This document shows positions 45,980 through 60,210 of a stretch of 64,000 bases of DNA, piece after piece (the stretch's first letter is position 1; each line of letters starts with the position of its first letter). The stretch spans positions 62,106,580 to 62,170,579 of the forward strand of contig CM069454.1 in assembly GCA_035610835.1 (NCBI GenBank). Direction: 5' to 3'. Under the pieces are notes generated by a model, which had not been told where the DNA came from, ran no database searches, and saw only the letters and a list, made by a program, of their open reading frames with translations. Position numbers and translations under genes: made by a program. Source of the DNA: Ophiura sarsii. Taxonomy: Eukaryota > Echinodermata > Ophiuroidea > Amphilepidida > Ophiuridae.

Positions 45980-46481
45980 GAATTGGACCAAATCTAGTAT
46001 GTGTGTACTTATAGTGAAAATGTAAACATATAATAATTAGTCTTCAATTTTATATTTTATTTCTATTCAATCAAAACAACATTTAGTGTATTGTTCACAT
46101 TTGCAGGCAGCGGAGGACAACCAAAAAACTTGATTTTATGTCTTAACCAACAACAAAAAACCTTAACATTTTTGCAAATATTGTGCAAATTTTATTTTGA
46201 AATATTTTAGAATTTTTTGAAAATTGCTGAAAATTAACCAAAATGTCCCTGAACTTTTTGGAAAATTGCCCGTGTGTTTTTTCCCCATTTTCTGATCACT
46301 TTAATCATATCCATGCTAATAATTACTTTGAGCCAAGGAAAAAAACCTGTATTACAACCCCATCCCATCCGACCAATAATTTTGGAATTTGAGACTCGAG
46401 ACTTGTTTTTCATTTCATATTTGATAAATTCATGATACTGTTTGATTACATTTTCTTCAAATTTTTTGAATTGGTTACTGA

Positions 46482-47062
46482 AGGGGCATTGAGAGATACG
46501 TATGGGGTGGCGCCCTCAATTTGTATGGAAATGGGGTTTTTTGCACCAAAGTAATACTTAGGCATATAGTCACTACCATCTGAGACAGTTTACCAACATT
46601 CGCCGTTTATCATATAAAATTCAAAATTTTGTTAGTTTCGATATGATCATATCGGAACTACAATCAAGGAAAAAAAGGTTGGCACACTTTGGCCCAATTA
46701 AGGAAAAAAGTGCCCCTCTCCCCCGAGGCAATGTTGATCCGAGCCACATGTCATCAGAAGCTTTGGCAGCTCTCTCAACATTGATTGATGGGGGGTGGGG
46801 AAGGATGAGAGAGAGGGGGAGACCTCTGCGTGCTATTAAAGAGTGCTATGTCCCAAGTCGGTTCTCTGTTGTGAGCACAGGGATAGTTGTATTAAATTGT
46901 ATCAAGTGTGCCAACTATTATTTTCCTTGATTGTAGGTGCTGAATTCAGAAGTTCTGCTATCGTTTTAGTCACGGCCTATGTCGGAATTGTATGACATTT
47001 TGGATTTGGGCTATGTTGATGATTAATTATCTTTACGTTATTTGCTCAATGCCCCTTTAATT
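46482..47062. mobile_element. MITE relative with GGGGCATT / AATGCCCC ends
   Basis: gaaggggcattgagagatac and ctcaatgcccctttaatt are inverted ends. The 581-bp interior includes a 95-codon open stretch with no recognisable similarity. Confidence 0.65.
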
Positions 47063-50000
47063 GTTAATTTCCAAAAAAAGAACAATTTAAATTTAAAATC
47101 TCTGGAAATTTACCAGACCCAAAAAACAATCAAATCACCCAACCGATACTACTGGAGCCTGGGACTGTTTTTGTTTTGTTGTATTTTGTTTATATTTTTG
47201 TGGCCTTAGCCCTACATCAGGCAAAAAAACAAAACAAGTTTGTTTCCGGTCGGTGGTCTGAAAACCAAGATGCGAGATGGGGGTTTTGGGGGGGTTTTTT
47301 AGGGGGGAGAAGTGCGGTGGGATGACTTTCCAAAGGCAATTTTTGCAATTTACCATACACTGAAGACACAAATAATCACAGCCATTATCCTACCGTGCCC
47401 CATATCGTAGTTACTGGGCTTCCCAGAGTAGTCAGATTCAATTGCTTGTGCAAAATTTAAATCTTTTCTACAGTAATTTGTAATTAAATCGCTTTTGCAA
47501 AATGGGAATAAAAAAATGAAATGTGGTAATTTACGTGGCAAAAACGAAATGCATGTGGCCTACTGGAATTTTTTTTTGTTTGTTACGCCTTAGATCCTTT
47601 ACTTTTAATAATGTCAATTCATTTATTTGTATTTTTAATTGTGGTAATATTGTCATATCATGTTGAGTGGTAGCTGTTGTTGGTTACAGTAAATAAACAA
47701 TAGAAAATAATTAGTAAATATGACACCACCCATGTTCTTGTGTTTCAGTGGGTGAATGGGTGAATCACTGATGTGTTATATTTATAGCACTCGACCATGT
47801 TGCTGTATTGGTATAACCCGCCCACACCCATAACAACTTATTTTGGTCTCAGTTCATATTTAATAAACAAAAGTTTTATGTTACAATTAGGTAAATATTT
47901 ATATTTATATATGGCTATATTTATATTTATATACGGCTATATTAAAAAAAAAATGTCTCAAAGCTCCCGCGCGCGTTAGTTAATTGATGCAAGTTAGAAA
48001 AAGAGAAGAAAAAAATCAAATAATCCCAATTTTCAGATTTTTCAGATTTTCATTGATCACATAATTTTGAATACAAAAGGTCACTTTAACAAGGATTTCA
48101 ATATTTTATATTAAAAAAAAACCAATTTTGTTTTAAAAACCTGCATTCCGCAGTTAATAGGTTTTGAAAAACTGAAGAGCTTTGAGACAAAAGATTTTTT
48201 TAAAATATAGCCTAATATAGAATATCTTAGAGGGTGATACAAGAATATATTTTTATAGCGAGGAGTGCAAAATATTCTTGTATCACCCGAAAATAAGACA
48301 TTCAATATTACTATTATATTTTATATAAACTGACCTTCTCTGCGCATTATATACTCACGCGAACATCTTTTGCGCCGTGCAAAAAATATTGGACGGCAAT
48401 ATCTTTTGAATATTGGACGCACATCCGGGAACATGGGGCGTATATATTCAATATTCAATACGATTGTTCTTTTTTGTTCCCTTTTTTTTTTTTTTTTTTT
48501 TTTTTGGGTTTTTGTGGTTTTAGTTGGCTGTATATCCGAACACATGATCAGTGGCGTAGCTCAGCCACCCCCCTCCCCCCAACAGAATTTGTTGTGCCCC
48601 CGTCCCCCTTTGTGCCCCGCCCCACTTTCCGAATGTAGTGTTTATATGCGTTATAACTATTTAAAAATTACCATTTTTCGCCTGGTTTTTATAAATTAAT
48701 TAAAATGTTATAGAGATAACTGTTTAAAACCCGGAGAATTGGCCATTATTTGTTCAATGTGCTGTTTTTGGGACTGTGCGAATTTTTTTGACCGTGCACA
48801 TTTTTTTGACCCCCCCCCCCCCCCCTCCACTTGCGTGAAATTCACGAGATGACTGGCTAGAAAATAAATTGGGCCAACCTTTTACGAAAATTTCAGAAAT
48901 CTTGCCCCCCCCCCCCCCGAAAAAAATCCTAGCTGCACATGATTGCATGGTGCAAAGTTGGGCAACTTTCACTGAGTTGCAGAAGTTTCATTTGCCCTGA
49001 GACGGATATGGGTATATTTTTCTCAGCCAATATCAATTTATTCATGACTTATTGCAATTAATCTAATTCCCCTTCATCATGTGATGAATAGCTCTTTTGT
49101 ATCCAATGTTATTGTTCCTTCTTAAAAACACAAAAACAGACCGCGGTAACTTTTAGTACAGAAACAACTCATTTCTTTTGTTCTTCAAACAATGTCATCC
49201 ACAGTTTGCAGGTATTGTAGTCAAATTCAGCCACAGAAAATAACTGTTTGTTTGGTGTACTGATAAAACAGTAAAGGTACATTCGCAAAGCTTTTTTCGC
49301 CATTCACATAAATTGTGATTAAAACTTCCAAATAAATGTTTGGTGATGGCAAAAAATCAGGAATTTGGAGCTTTTAGCAGATTCTGTCAAATTACTGTTA
49401 ATTAACCTCACTATTGTTAATAATAATTAGCTAATTTTTACATATATGTGAAAACATTAAGTGTTCTACCGAAACCAGACGGAATTGGGCAGAGCTCCAA
49501 ACTGAGAAATAGCCCCAAACCTAATTGGGGGTGATTTTTTGGGAATTTGAGTTGCTTGTAAATAGTTAATCTTCAGAGTGTTTATAACATTATTGTCAAA
49601 TTTCAGATTAAAAAATCAAACCAACAAAAAAAAGAAAATGCCATTTTTTTTACATTTTTTTAAAAAGTACATTGTAAGTACATCTTTAAAGGACGATATC
49701 TCAGTTTGGAGTTTTCATAAAGATGAACTTGAAAATGATTTAATTCTGATTAAAAAAAAGAAAGTACCATTGTAAAGCTGAAGATCTCTACTTTAAAAAT
49801 CAATTATTAACTCAATTTTGATATCTTGCCCAATTGTGTCTGGTTTCTGGACCCCACCCTTCTGCCTATAGTATAAGTGCCAAAATACCTATGACCATAA
49901 TCTAATCTCTGTTTGTGTCCTATATAGCTCGTGACCATAATTCATGTTCCAACATGAATGAAAGGGGACAGAATAAAATTACTGAATTTGGAAAACCCAC

Positions 50001-50840
50001 TTAGTTGTTTGTTTTCTCTGCATCACATGCCTATACAGATAGAAATCGGATGTTTACTCGGAATTGTATATAATTCAAAAGTGCAAATAACTGTATAGAC
50101 AAAGCGATAAAGATATCTTTTACATTAAAGTTTGTTTTACCAATAGGACGGACATATTTCACAACTTCACCAGTGGCGGATACAGGGGGGAGGAGGGGGC
50201 AGGCGCCCCCTGTAAAATTTGACAATTTACCTTTTTGTGTACCACTGTACTTTTTTCAGAGGCATAGGTAGGTTCGGTCGGTACATTTGCGAGTTCTACC
50301 ATGCGATATTTTTTGCCTGTTTTGGGACAACCACATTGGTACCCACAACCCCACTTAGCAAGAATAATTTTGCATCAATAATTAGTCATTTAATATAAAT
50401 GCCAAATTAAATGGCAAATTAAATGAATAATCTTTATTTGTGATTTCATTGATAATTAGTCATTTGATTTGTCATTTCAATTGTCATTCGTTAATTTGTC
50501 ATTAAAAGTTCAATATATTTCAGCCAAGAAAATGTTTGTTACAATGAAAATCAACTAGAAACACTCTAAATTGTTCTTTTAGCATCATAATTGTGCACCA
50601 TTGGGAATATTTCTTGAATCACAAACCTGCCATTTCTTATGACAAGTTTTTAATTCGTCAAATAAGACCACATTTTTGATCAATATTCTCTGTGCAGTGG
50701 CATCCAAATTTAGCAGGTCGGGGACAATTTTCTGGGAGGGGGGGGGACATGTTTTAGTCCCAAACGGCCCGAAAAAACGCTTTTCAAAATGGGAAATGGG
50801 GTGTTTTTCGGAAAATTGGGGTAGGTGGGGGGCGTTTTCA
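47063..50840. other. Gene-free region with repeat remnants
   Basis: No gene recognised. A 17-bp-stem hairpin (gggtgatacaagaatat and its complement) spans 48232-48288. A copy of the intron 13 repeat at 22855-22975 lies at 48755-48890, both with poly-C runs. A run of more than 20 T is at 48484-48505. Confidence 0.5.
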
Positions 50841-50844
50841 CAAA

Positions 50845-50955
50845 AAAGGTACATTAGTAACAAAAAAAGGTACATTGGTACCCCAAAAAGGTACATTGGT
50901 ACCCAAAAAAGGTACATTGGTACCAAAAAAAGGTACATTGGTACAAAAAAAGGAC
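50845..50955. repeat. Short tandem repeat, ggtacattggtaccaaaaaa
   Basis: Five to six ~20-bp units of ggtacattggtaccaaaaaa with small variations, beside a G-rich and a C-rich run (50970-50999). Confidence 0.9.
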
Positions 50956-51514
50956 TTTTTCAGATTTGGGGGGGGGGGGGCATCCGCCCCCCCCCCCCCT
51001 AGTTACGGGCCTGACGACAGTTTATATTTTTCACTCTAAATTCACTCTAAAACCATGATTTTGAGGTAGTTAGGAATCGTATCGCTCTGTAACTTGGAAT
51101 GTATATACGATTTATGATCAGAAATGTAAATCTGCAAGAAAATCTACTTTTAAAAAAAATCATGAATAGGGGGCGCTCTCTGGAAAAGATCACATAATAT
51201 GCCTTTAAGTCTAGTCAAAACTGGTATTTGGCCCCATTTCAAGTGCTAACCACTGTTTCACAATGGTATAAATACATAAAGTTGTATCATGTCAATTATG
51301 GTAGAAAATAAATATTCCCCAATTCTCACAAGATATGGGGTGGGGGGGGGGGGGGGAGGAACCTGATTGGAAAATAGAAGCTATACATATGGGTGCTTGG
51401 CCAGTGCGATCCAGTTAAATCAGGAATAAGGCTTTTTTTTGTGTAGGATTGGATATATCTTTCCATCCACATCATCATTACATTTTTTGTTTATTTTAAG
51501 CAATGTTTAAACAT

Positions 51515-51749
51515 TAAGGCCACAAAAAAACACTGTCCTATGGGCCCAATCAAATAATTAATCCCCCCCCCCCCCAACAAAACAAAAATTAACATTTTTG
51601 CAATTCTTTTGGCAACATTTTTATTTTATTTAATGAAATGTTTTAGAATATTTGAAAATTTCATTTTCTGAAATATCTGGAAAAAAATGGCAGACTGACC
51701 CTATCTGAGGTAGGCTATGTTTGCCCATAGAACAGTGTTTCTTTTATTA
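51515..51749. mobile_element. MITE, family B
   Basis: taaggccacaaaaaaacact...gtcctatgggc at the left, gcccatagaacagtgtttct+tttatta at the right; inverted ends of the same family as 36862-37183. Confidence 0.7.
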
Positions 51750-52230
51750 GGGACGCACCATTAGATTTTCAGGGGGGGTGGTAGGAAGTTTTTGCAGAAA
51801 AAAAATCCCCTTTATGCAGGCAAAACAAATCCCCCTGATGATTAAAAAAAAAAAAATCTACCCCACACCCAACTCAATATGGATGAATACATTTTTAAAA
51901 AAATTGCGCCTTTGGCGGCCAAAAAAAAAAATCCCACCTTACAGTGGCAAAAAAAACCAAAAAACGAATCCAACTTCTTAACCCCCCCCCCCCTGAAAAT
52001 CTAATGGTGTGTCCCATAGTGTGGCCTAAGCCTATACAGCACAATCATCACCCAAAATATAAAAATATTAATACGATCAAACAATCTAACTGATGAAATC
52101 ATGTAGACAGTTGAGTTAGTTGATTTAGTAGATTGATAACGTCCTAAACAAACACTTAGGATAATTTCGAAATATTTTATGAAGTTACAAAATATGCTAT
52201 GAGATTGTGAGCAGACATTACTGTGTCAAT

Positions 52231-53284
52231 GGTCATGTGTTTTAAGCTCGCCTCCTTTCGCGTTACACACGGATTTTGGCTTTCACGACATGATTTTAAC
52301 TTTACACATTTATATTTGCTTGTATACCCCCCTGAGGTAGTAAAAGTATATATTTTCTGAAGGGAAATTTCATGAGGAAACCAAATATGCCATTAAAATT
52401 ATAGTACGACTAAGAACTAAAATGGTATGATCGGAAATGTTCGGGAAAATATCAGAGTTTTTAATTTTTAATTCGAGATCCATATATTTTTTATACCTAC
52501 CCCTATCATTATTTACTTTACATATTTGAATTCCTCATGAAATTACCCATTAGATGATATATAATTGTTAAAGTTACTACGTCGGTATGGTAATTATACC
52601 GGCTAGTGAATATCTCCAATTTTTATTTTATATATTTTTAGAATTTTCAAAAATATTTGTTTAAGGATGAACCCTTCCCTGATATAAACTGCATTTCTGA
52701 ATTCCTCTAGTTACAAGCTTTCCAAAAATGTATACTTTTGCTGTCATAAGTTGAAAACTTTTTCTGTTATTGTCATTTTTATAAATCCGATAAATTGAGG
52801 CTGATTATTCATGTTTACTGTGTAGCGAATAGGAAGAAAGCTGATGATCATGGTCTTATCCATAATTAATTAGTTGTTACAAATAGTTGACAAGTCTGTT
52901 CAACCACATACCTAAAGACAACTAATTATCCTTTAAAATGGGACCAGAATGGTGTTTGTAACATTAGGAGATGACTAGTTATTGTAAAAAGAACAAAACA
53001 TGGGATTATCCCCATTGAGTTTGTACAGGCGACACCCCTTCCAGAAACACCCCTTCCAGCACCACCCCTGGTCCCCAAACATCAAACAGCTGTATCTCCC
53101 ATTCTGTATTAGCTATACCAATGCCATTTTGCAGGCAGATAGCTTGTTATTAGGGCTTTAAAATGATACCAAATTTGTTGAGATAGCTTTTGTGGTTTTA
53201 AAAATATTTGAGGAAAATTACAGCATGAAACTAAAAAATGTAACGGCACCACCCTATTGGGAGGCGAGTTCATAACGCGTGACC
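52231..53284 (+). mobile_element. 1.05-kb DNA transposon-like element, copy 1
   Basis: Ends ggtcatgtgttttaagctcg...cctcc and gggaggcgagttcataacgc...gtgacc are inverted. No transposase frame. The entire element recurs in the opposite orientation at 60211-61244. Confidence 0.9.
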
Positions 53285-53811
53285 TAATTTCTTTTTATCT
53301 TTTATTTGCTTACAGCCCAAAGTTAATGTCCCCTTTCTGTATAGGCTATAGAGTGTTTGATTTGGAAAATATGAACATCATCACCCAAAGAAATCATATT
53401 TTTAGGAACATTGTGGCAGAAAATTATCTAAATACCATTATCTCTGGAAAGTTTCCACAGCATTTTCACTCAAAGACATTTTAGAACCTTAAAAAAAAAC
53501 CAAATATCCATTTTGGAGGGTATTTGTATTTTGTCACCCAAATATCCTTATTTATTTTTTTAGAACATTTTTGGAAAATGTTTAATTTTTTTTGTGCAAT
53601 TTTGTTGAAAATTCACAAAAATTTCCCAAAATGTTTGAAAAAACAACACCTTATAACCGACCAACCCTACCTGAGCGGTTCATTTGCTCGTAGAACAGGG
53701 TGTTGTTTTTTTGTCACCTTATGCACGTTCAATGTCACTGAATGCCCCAAGACCCCAAACATTCCAGCCTTAAATCCCTACCCATGTCTGTGCCCCAGCC
53801 CACAATCCCAC

Positions 53812-54066
53812 CCCGGGGTGGGTACTCAAATATTTATTTGGTAGGGATGTGCCGCCAGCAAAATTAAAATGGACCCAATCATAATTTTCGGGGAGAATAG
53901 GTTTACCGAAAAACCCATAATTTTACTAGTATATTTGACAAATTTCACTAATATTTCGGTGAAAAATAGCAAAATTAAGGATTTTAGACCCATAAATTTA
54001 CCAAAAATGGCATTGAAAATGGGTCATCCATTTACCAGAGGGTGAAAAAATGGGACCCCCTGGGAA
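53812..54066. mobile_element. Repeat family C, copy 2
   Basis: gtgggtactcaaatatttat...gggatgtgccgccagcaaaa...aattaaggattttagaccca. See 42805-43334. Confidence 0.75.
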
Positions 54067-56246
54067 CCCCACCTCCTCTGATATAGTCCAAATTACAACT
54101 CCATAAGGCCAACAACAACAAATTTGTTATGTTGTCCTCCACAGCTTTCAGAGAGGAGGGGCGAACGGGCGGATTTTTATTATTTTTAATTTTAATTTTT
54201 TTTATTTTACCAGCGGAAGCTCAAAATTCAGCCAACAAGAAGTTGAAATCACTCTGAGAGTCGCACATATATGTTATAAACACTAATTTAATATTCAATG
54301 TCATTTAAACTGTTTTAAAAAAAAATCTGAAAAAAAAATCTGAAAAAAATCTGGAAAAAAAAAAAATCTGGAAAGAAGAAAAAAAATCTGATTTAAAAAA
54401 AAAAAAAAAAAAAAAATTGAAAACAAATCGGAGCGGCCCTAAATCCGGAGCGGGCGGTCGAGGACAACATAACAAAAAAATTTTTTGGCCTAATGCGAAC
54501 TTAAAATTGTGCTGATATTTGCATAGTTCAAACAAATTAGTATAGAGATTATTAAATATGATTTCTTATCTGATATTAATATTGTGAAATATTTACTATC
54601 CCTCTGGAATTATGTGAGCAAAAAACAGTCATAAGAAGACACAACTTATGTTATTAATTCAGGGGCGGGGGACGATTTGGGGGGGGGGGGGAGTTGCATA
54701 CATATTTAAGGTAGCTAACTCGGCTCCTACACCACTACAGAAAAACTGCTGTAATACCAAATCAATAATATCTATACTCTTTATACTAATACCACAGTAA
54801 AGATAAGTCTTTCCTCTACCTATTTCAGGACTTTCGGATCATTTTTGAAATTTCTTATGTTTTTCTTTATTTTTTGAAAAATTCCTAAATTTTCACCTTC
54901 TGGAATTTCTGTAGACTAAACGGAAAGTGCTATGGCCATGAAACTTTGGGAATAAATCTATAAGCATATTACCTAAATTCTCTCGTGAGTTTCTGCTAAT
55001 ACAGTGTTTACTTTTTGAAAAAAATATTTTTTTCAATTTTGATTTTAGGGAAATTTTCAAAAGGCTGTAAAAAGGTCTAGAAACACATAATTAGTAAAAA
55101 CTCACGAGATAAGTTTCTAAACTTAATTACCTTTAATATGACACCTTGCTTGTGCAAATTGAACTAGTAGTTTTTGCTGCAGAAATTCACAAAGTTTGGC
55201 AATATAGTGTTTCTAGAAAATAGTGAAAAAGTACTAACATTCCCAGTGAATAAACCATCCATCACAACTCAGTTGTGGAGGAGAAAAAATTGTGTTATAC
55301 CTTGGTGTTTTAGCATTAAAATAAAATAAAAGTCTTTAGCATACATTGATTTTAAAGAAGAGAAAAAAATATTTATAAAACTATGTATTTTCTGAAATTT
55401 GGCAGTATTTGGGAATTCGGCTACGCCTCCTGTATTAAGTCAATGGGTTTTCAAATAACGAAAAATTCCGTAAATCAAAAATGGCTTTTTGGAAAAAATT
55501 CAAACTTGGCATATCATCTTTTCTTATCAATATACACATCCTCTGTTATTTTGAAGCAAATCATTGCCGGTCACCGTAGCCGAGTTAGCCACCTTAATAC
55601 ACATGTTCTATGGAAACTTGGCAAAGTTTCTTGGGGGCTCGTAAAATGTAGGGGTTTCTTGAGGGGGTCGTACAATTTAGGGGGTCACAATCCCTGCAAC
55701 TCCCCCCCCCCCCTCCTTGACCCAACCACCTGATTTTGCTATGCAATGGGAAGGGTAGCGAGTTCAAACACATGGCCATAACCTTAACTGAAAATGCTAA
55801 GATTTATTTTTTTTATAGCCAAGAGAAACATGAATAGAATTTAGTGTTCCATCCAAAATGGCTGTTAATCCAAAACGAAACAGGATCTTTCTACTATTAG
55901 TATACAAATGAAGCACAAAGCTCCCAGAAGCCTCGTTTCTTGGACTTATATTTACAAAAGAATCATTATTTTTCAATGACAAAATAATTTCAAGAAATTA
56001 ATCCCATATTTTACTGTAAAATGCAACCTTACTTAACTTTTTATTCAAAGTTTGCGTGCAGAAAGAATAAACGTTATCCATTCTGAGCGATTCCAAGAAA
56101 TTAATCCCAATATAGGATACAGTTATAAATGACTTTCTGTTTAAAGTTTGTGTTCAGTGATGTGTGGGTTGAACAGCAAGATAATTATACTTGATTAATT
56201 GCCTTTCTTTGCCTTAAATGATACATCGTTCAAAATAGAGTATGAT
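54067..56246. other. Gene-free region
   Basis: Purine/A-rich stretches (54315-54420, with a ~25-nt A run), a short G run near 54680 and AT-rich unique DNA. Nothing coding is recognised. Confidence 0.5.
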
Positions 56247-56511
56247 ACGGGGAAACACCCTGTTTTACAAAACAGACCAAACCATTTTTTTAAATTTTAT
56301 TTCATTTTCGTTTGGGGGTTGAGATTTGTTTACATTTTTTAAAGTTTTGAGAAAAAAAGAAGAAAAAAAATTTAAAAATGTGATTGAATTTCTCTTGACA
56401 ATTCCTAAATTCCTGAATTCTTGAGAAAAAACAACTCAACTCTCAACCAACTGACCCTACCTGAGGTCCATTTGCCCCTATAACAGATAACAGGGTATTT
56501 TCATTGCCTAA
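56247..56511. mobile_element. MITE, family B
   Basis: ggggaaacaccctgttttac at the left, accctacctgaggtccattt...aacagggtattttcattgcc+taa at the right. Confidence 0.65.
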
Positions 56512-57499
56512 TAACAATAGAATGAGAATGCTAAAAGCTTATGAGCATGTTTCTGCTGGGGAAGAAACCGCTTATAAACGCTAATAAACGCTAAGTTTAC
56601 CCAGCAGAAACACCCAGCAATAATCGGCTATAATCTTTTTGCAGTGTCCCAGCAGAAACACGCTCTATGACTGTGGTAAAAGGGTGGTAATCCCAAGCAC
56701 CACTTTTTAGGATTTTTTTCTGGAGGGGAGGGGGAGGGGCTGGGAGGGGAATAGGGTAAAAAATTGTCCACACTTTGCATTCTGCTAACAAATGTACTAT
56801 TTCAGACAACTATACACTACAACATGTACCGGGTATTACCATACACCCTATACAGGAAATTCTGCCAAGGTAAAATCACTTTTTTATATCATTTTCTTCA
56901 GGGCTGGAACTTCAGATTTTTTAAACCAGCCAGTCGGGCAGGTAACTCACAACACAAAAAATATCTGCCCAACTGAAATTCCATAACACACTTGTACTTA
57001 GGCTCTTTGTGAAACATTAGAGAATACTTTTGTGCAGGAGAATCATTTGGTGTTTTTTTAGGCTCGCCCAGGTTTTGCTGCCGCAACACATTATAAGGGC
57101 ATGATTCGGAAGAAGAACATTTTACAAAAGTGTGATTGCTGAACCAAACCAATAGAACAGGATTTTTTCCTTATGTTTTTTTTGTGATCTCACCTTCACC
57201 TACGAATGTGATTAGTTTGAGTCCTGCCAGATAGGTCACAGTACACATATCCTCCACATTTTCTCAGAATTATATACAAAGAATTATTACAATTGTCATT
57301 ATAACGCAATTTCTAGTGTGAATTGCAATGGGAAAAACCTTGGACTAGATTGAGAAATGTTTAACCACTTCTAAAGGCTTATATGCGAAGTTTTCCAAGT
57401 GACGAACTCTATCCTTGATTTTTACTCTGGAAGCAGATTTGCATTATAAATCGATGAGTCTGGGAATGTCTTTCCTGATAGTCAAACATCATTATCAGA

Positions 57500-58020
57500 G
57501 AGGAAAAAATATGTGTAAAAGTAAGTTTGACAAAAATCACATAATATTCCTTTACTTCTGATTTTAGTGTTCTTATAGCAATATTATGTGATCTTTTTCA
57601 ATTTTGTACACATATTTTTCCTCTCTTTATAATGAAATTTCAAAAAAGACTTTCCTGGACTCATAAATATATCTTGACTGTAAACCATCACAGAGCTTTA
57701 TATCATAATGAAAATTTGCTTCCAATTTAAGGATTTTTTAACGTATTTGTTTTGATTTTCATCATAAAGCATTCCATACTATTGTGCTCACTTGTGTACA
57801 GTTGCGATCATAACCGGAAACAATCAGATATGGTGTTAACATGGTGTCAAACCATGGAATTCTATTTACGAACCAAAAAACACTCGGGAAATAAGTTGTC
57901 GGAGCAGCAAACCCGACAGTTTTATTTCAACACCATGATTTTGAAAATCTGCAAGAAAATCTGCTTTCGAAGTAAAATTCAAGGATAGAGGGCGTCACTT
58001 GAAAAAGATTGCATAATATG
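57500..58020. repeat. Inverted-repeat remnant
   Basis: aaaaaatatgtgtaaaagta...tttgacaaaaatcacataat is complemented near 57575-57625 (attatgtgatctttttcaat...acacatatttttcctc), and ttgaaaaagattgcataata recurs at 57990-58020. Looks like nested hairpin elements. Confidence 0.55.
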
Positions 58021-58414
58021 ACTTTCATATTGACCCTTAGTAAGCTGTAGGCTATTAACTATGCCAGTTTGGGAACAGGTTTTCAAAAGTGCTTTTGATG
58101 GAGAAAATCAGGCCTGGAAATAGCAACTGCCCGCAGTTTTTTTTATCTTTCTCGTACATGATCCTATGTGAAAATCACTTTATTCCGTTTTAATACAGAA
58201 TAAAGCAAAATTCACTGAATAAAATGATTTTTTGAACAAATCAACTAATTTCACTAGGATCATGTACGAAGAAAAAAAATTGCCACCCGCCCACCTGCCC
58301 ATAGCGGGTAACTTTTGCGGCGTGCGGGTGTAAAGATACAAAAGAGCTCAAAAGTACCTGCCCGACTGGCGGGTACAGTTTTTCGAAATCACAGTGGTGT
58401 AATTGTGGGTTTTT

Positions 58415-59195
58415 TAAACACTTTCCATGTGGGGCTTGCAGGCGTCTACAGACGACATTCCAAAATTTCACAAAATGTTTCAGAAATGTCAAAATTATTG
58501 AATTTCATCACATGTTCGGAAGCACCATGAGAAATGCATTAAAATAAGTACAAACATGCCTAGTATTGGTTCAGTAATTCTTGAGATAGACTTTGAAATT
58601 TGGGAAAGGTTTCTGAAAAATCTGTGTTGTATATGGTAAAACTAAATGCCACATGGAAAGTGCTAATATCATATTTTGAACTTTTTTTTGACAGATGTAC
58701 CGTACACAAACATCAGCTTTTTCTGGCTCAAATCAAGTCAGTTTCTAAGCCCGATTTGTAATCTTGTTTTTATGCAGTTTAGCTGTTATTAGTGCTATCA
58801 TTGTTTTAAACAAACGTTCAGTTTCAGTTCATCTCTATCGTGGGGGAGGAGGATCTAAGGATCTAAGCAATAAATAGCATTATTACGTCATTTGGTGATT
58901 AATAATTTGGGCGTTTTAGACTTAAAATAGTGGGGTTTACCAAACCTCAGTTTAACACCGTTTGCAGATGACGATTAGTACCATATTCAAAACAGATTTG
59001 TCAGAAACCTTTCTTAATTTTTTGATTTTTTGAAGTCTATCTCAAGGATTACTGAATCAATACTAGTCATGTTTGTACTTATTTCAATGCATTTCTCATG
59101 GTGATTTTATATGATGATGAAATTCAATAATTTTGACATTTTTGTTAACTTTGGAACTCATCGACAGATGACTGCCCCATGGAAAGTGTTAAAGG
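58415..59195. repeat. Two degenerate MITE copies related to intron 11 element
   Basis: 58415-58670 (tttaaacactttccatgtgg to ccacatggaaagtgcta) and 58960-59195 (gcagatgac... to ccccatggaaagtgttaa) match 18162-18395 in opposite orientations. Confidence 0.7.
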
Positions 59196-60210
59196 GGCAC
59201 AGAGAGATTTCTTAAAAAATGAAATTCAATATTTTCATCTTGTTTAGATAGATGATATATACATAGAAATTTACCCTCTCATGTAAGATTTCCTAAACAA
59301 ATTCAGTAAAATGAAAAATAAAGACATTTTCTCAGCATTTCCGAAGGTATTACTATAGTGCTTTTCACTTTTTTTGTGTATTTTGGTTAAAAATCACCAC
59401 CAATTGAATCAGGGACAGTCAGCAGGGAGGTCACGCTGCATGTCAGATTTTGTTGTCCGCAAGAAAACAATGGAGTCTCAGTGACTGCAATATTTGCTAG
59501 AAATAGCTTCGGAAAATGGTCTATTTGGGCATCTCAAAAACTGAGAAATTTGTTAAAAATCATGTAGAATTTTAGAGGAGGGTCAATAACATCTGCAGAA
59601 TGGTAAAATATATAGTATTAAATACGTTTTGTGACCAAATTCATGTCGTAAAATGTTGGAAAATTCATGTTTTGAAAATCTCTGGTCTTCGAAATTACAG
59701 GAATCCTAACTCATTCTAAACCTCACTAAATCATGAAATGAACCCTCGTCTACAAAAAGAGTCCATGTACGTATTGCTCTATCTGCTTGGAGATAGCGAA
59801 GACCACGGAAACGTCATAGCTTCATACCAAGGAATGAAATCCGCCATAGACATTACATGGCGAAAATCGTACAGATTTGCACTGCAGGCCTCTGTGTAGG
59901 GAGTGTTGACAATAGCGAGGTCGTTTGACTATTGTGTTTGTGCATGTTTGTAACGACTGACCCCGTTTAACAATCGTCATAGCTTTTATATAGGGCTTGG
60001 GTGACCTAACTATTGACTGGGGATGATCACGCAACAAGCCATGGGTGGTCTTCAAGTTTATTTTGAATAAACATGAAACAAATAAGTAATAAGCCTCATA
60101 AGTGATCTCATCGAAACTCAAAACGCTATCAAATCAGTGAATTTCACATGAAATACTGCAAATTAATAATTTTGGGTGGTAGTTAGTATGCATATAAGCA
60201 TAACGTATAT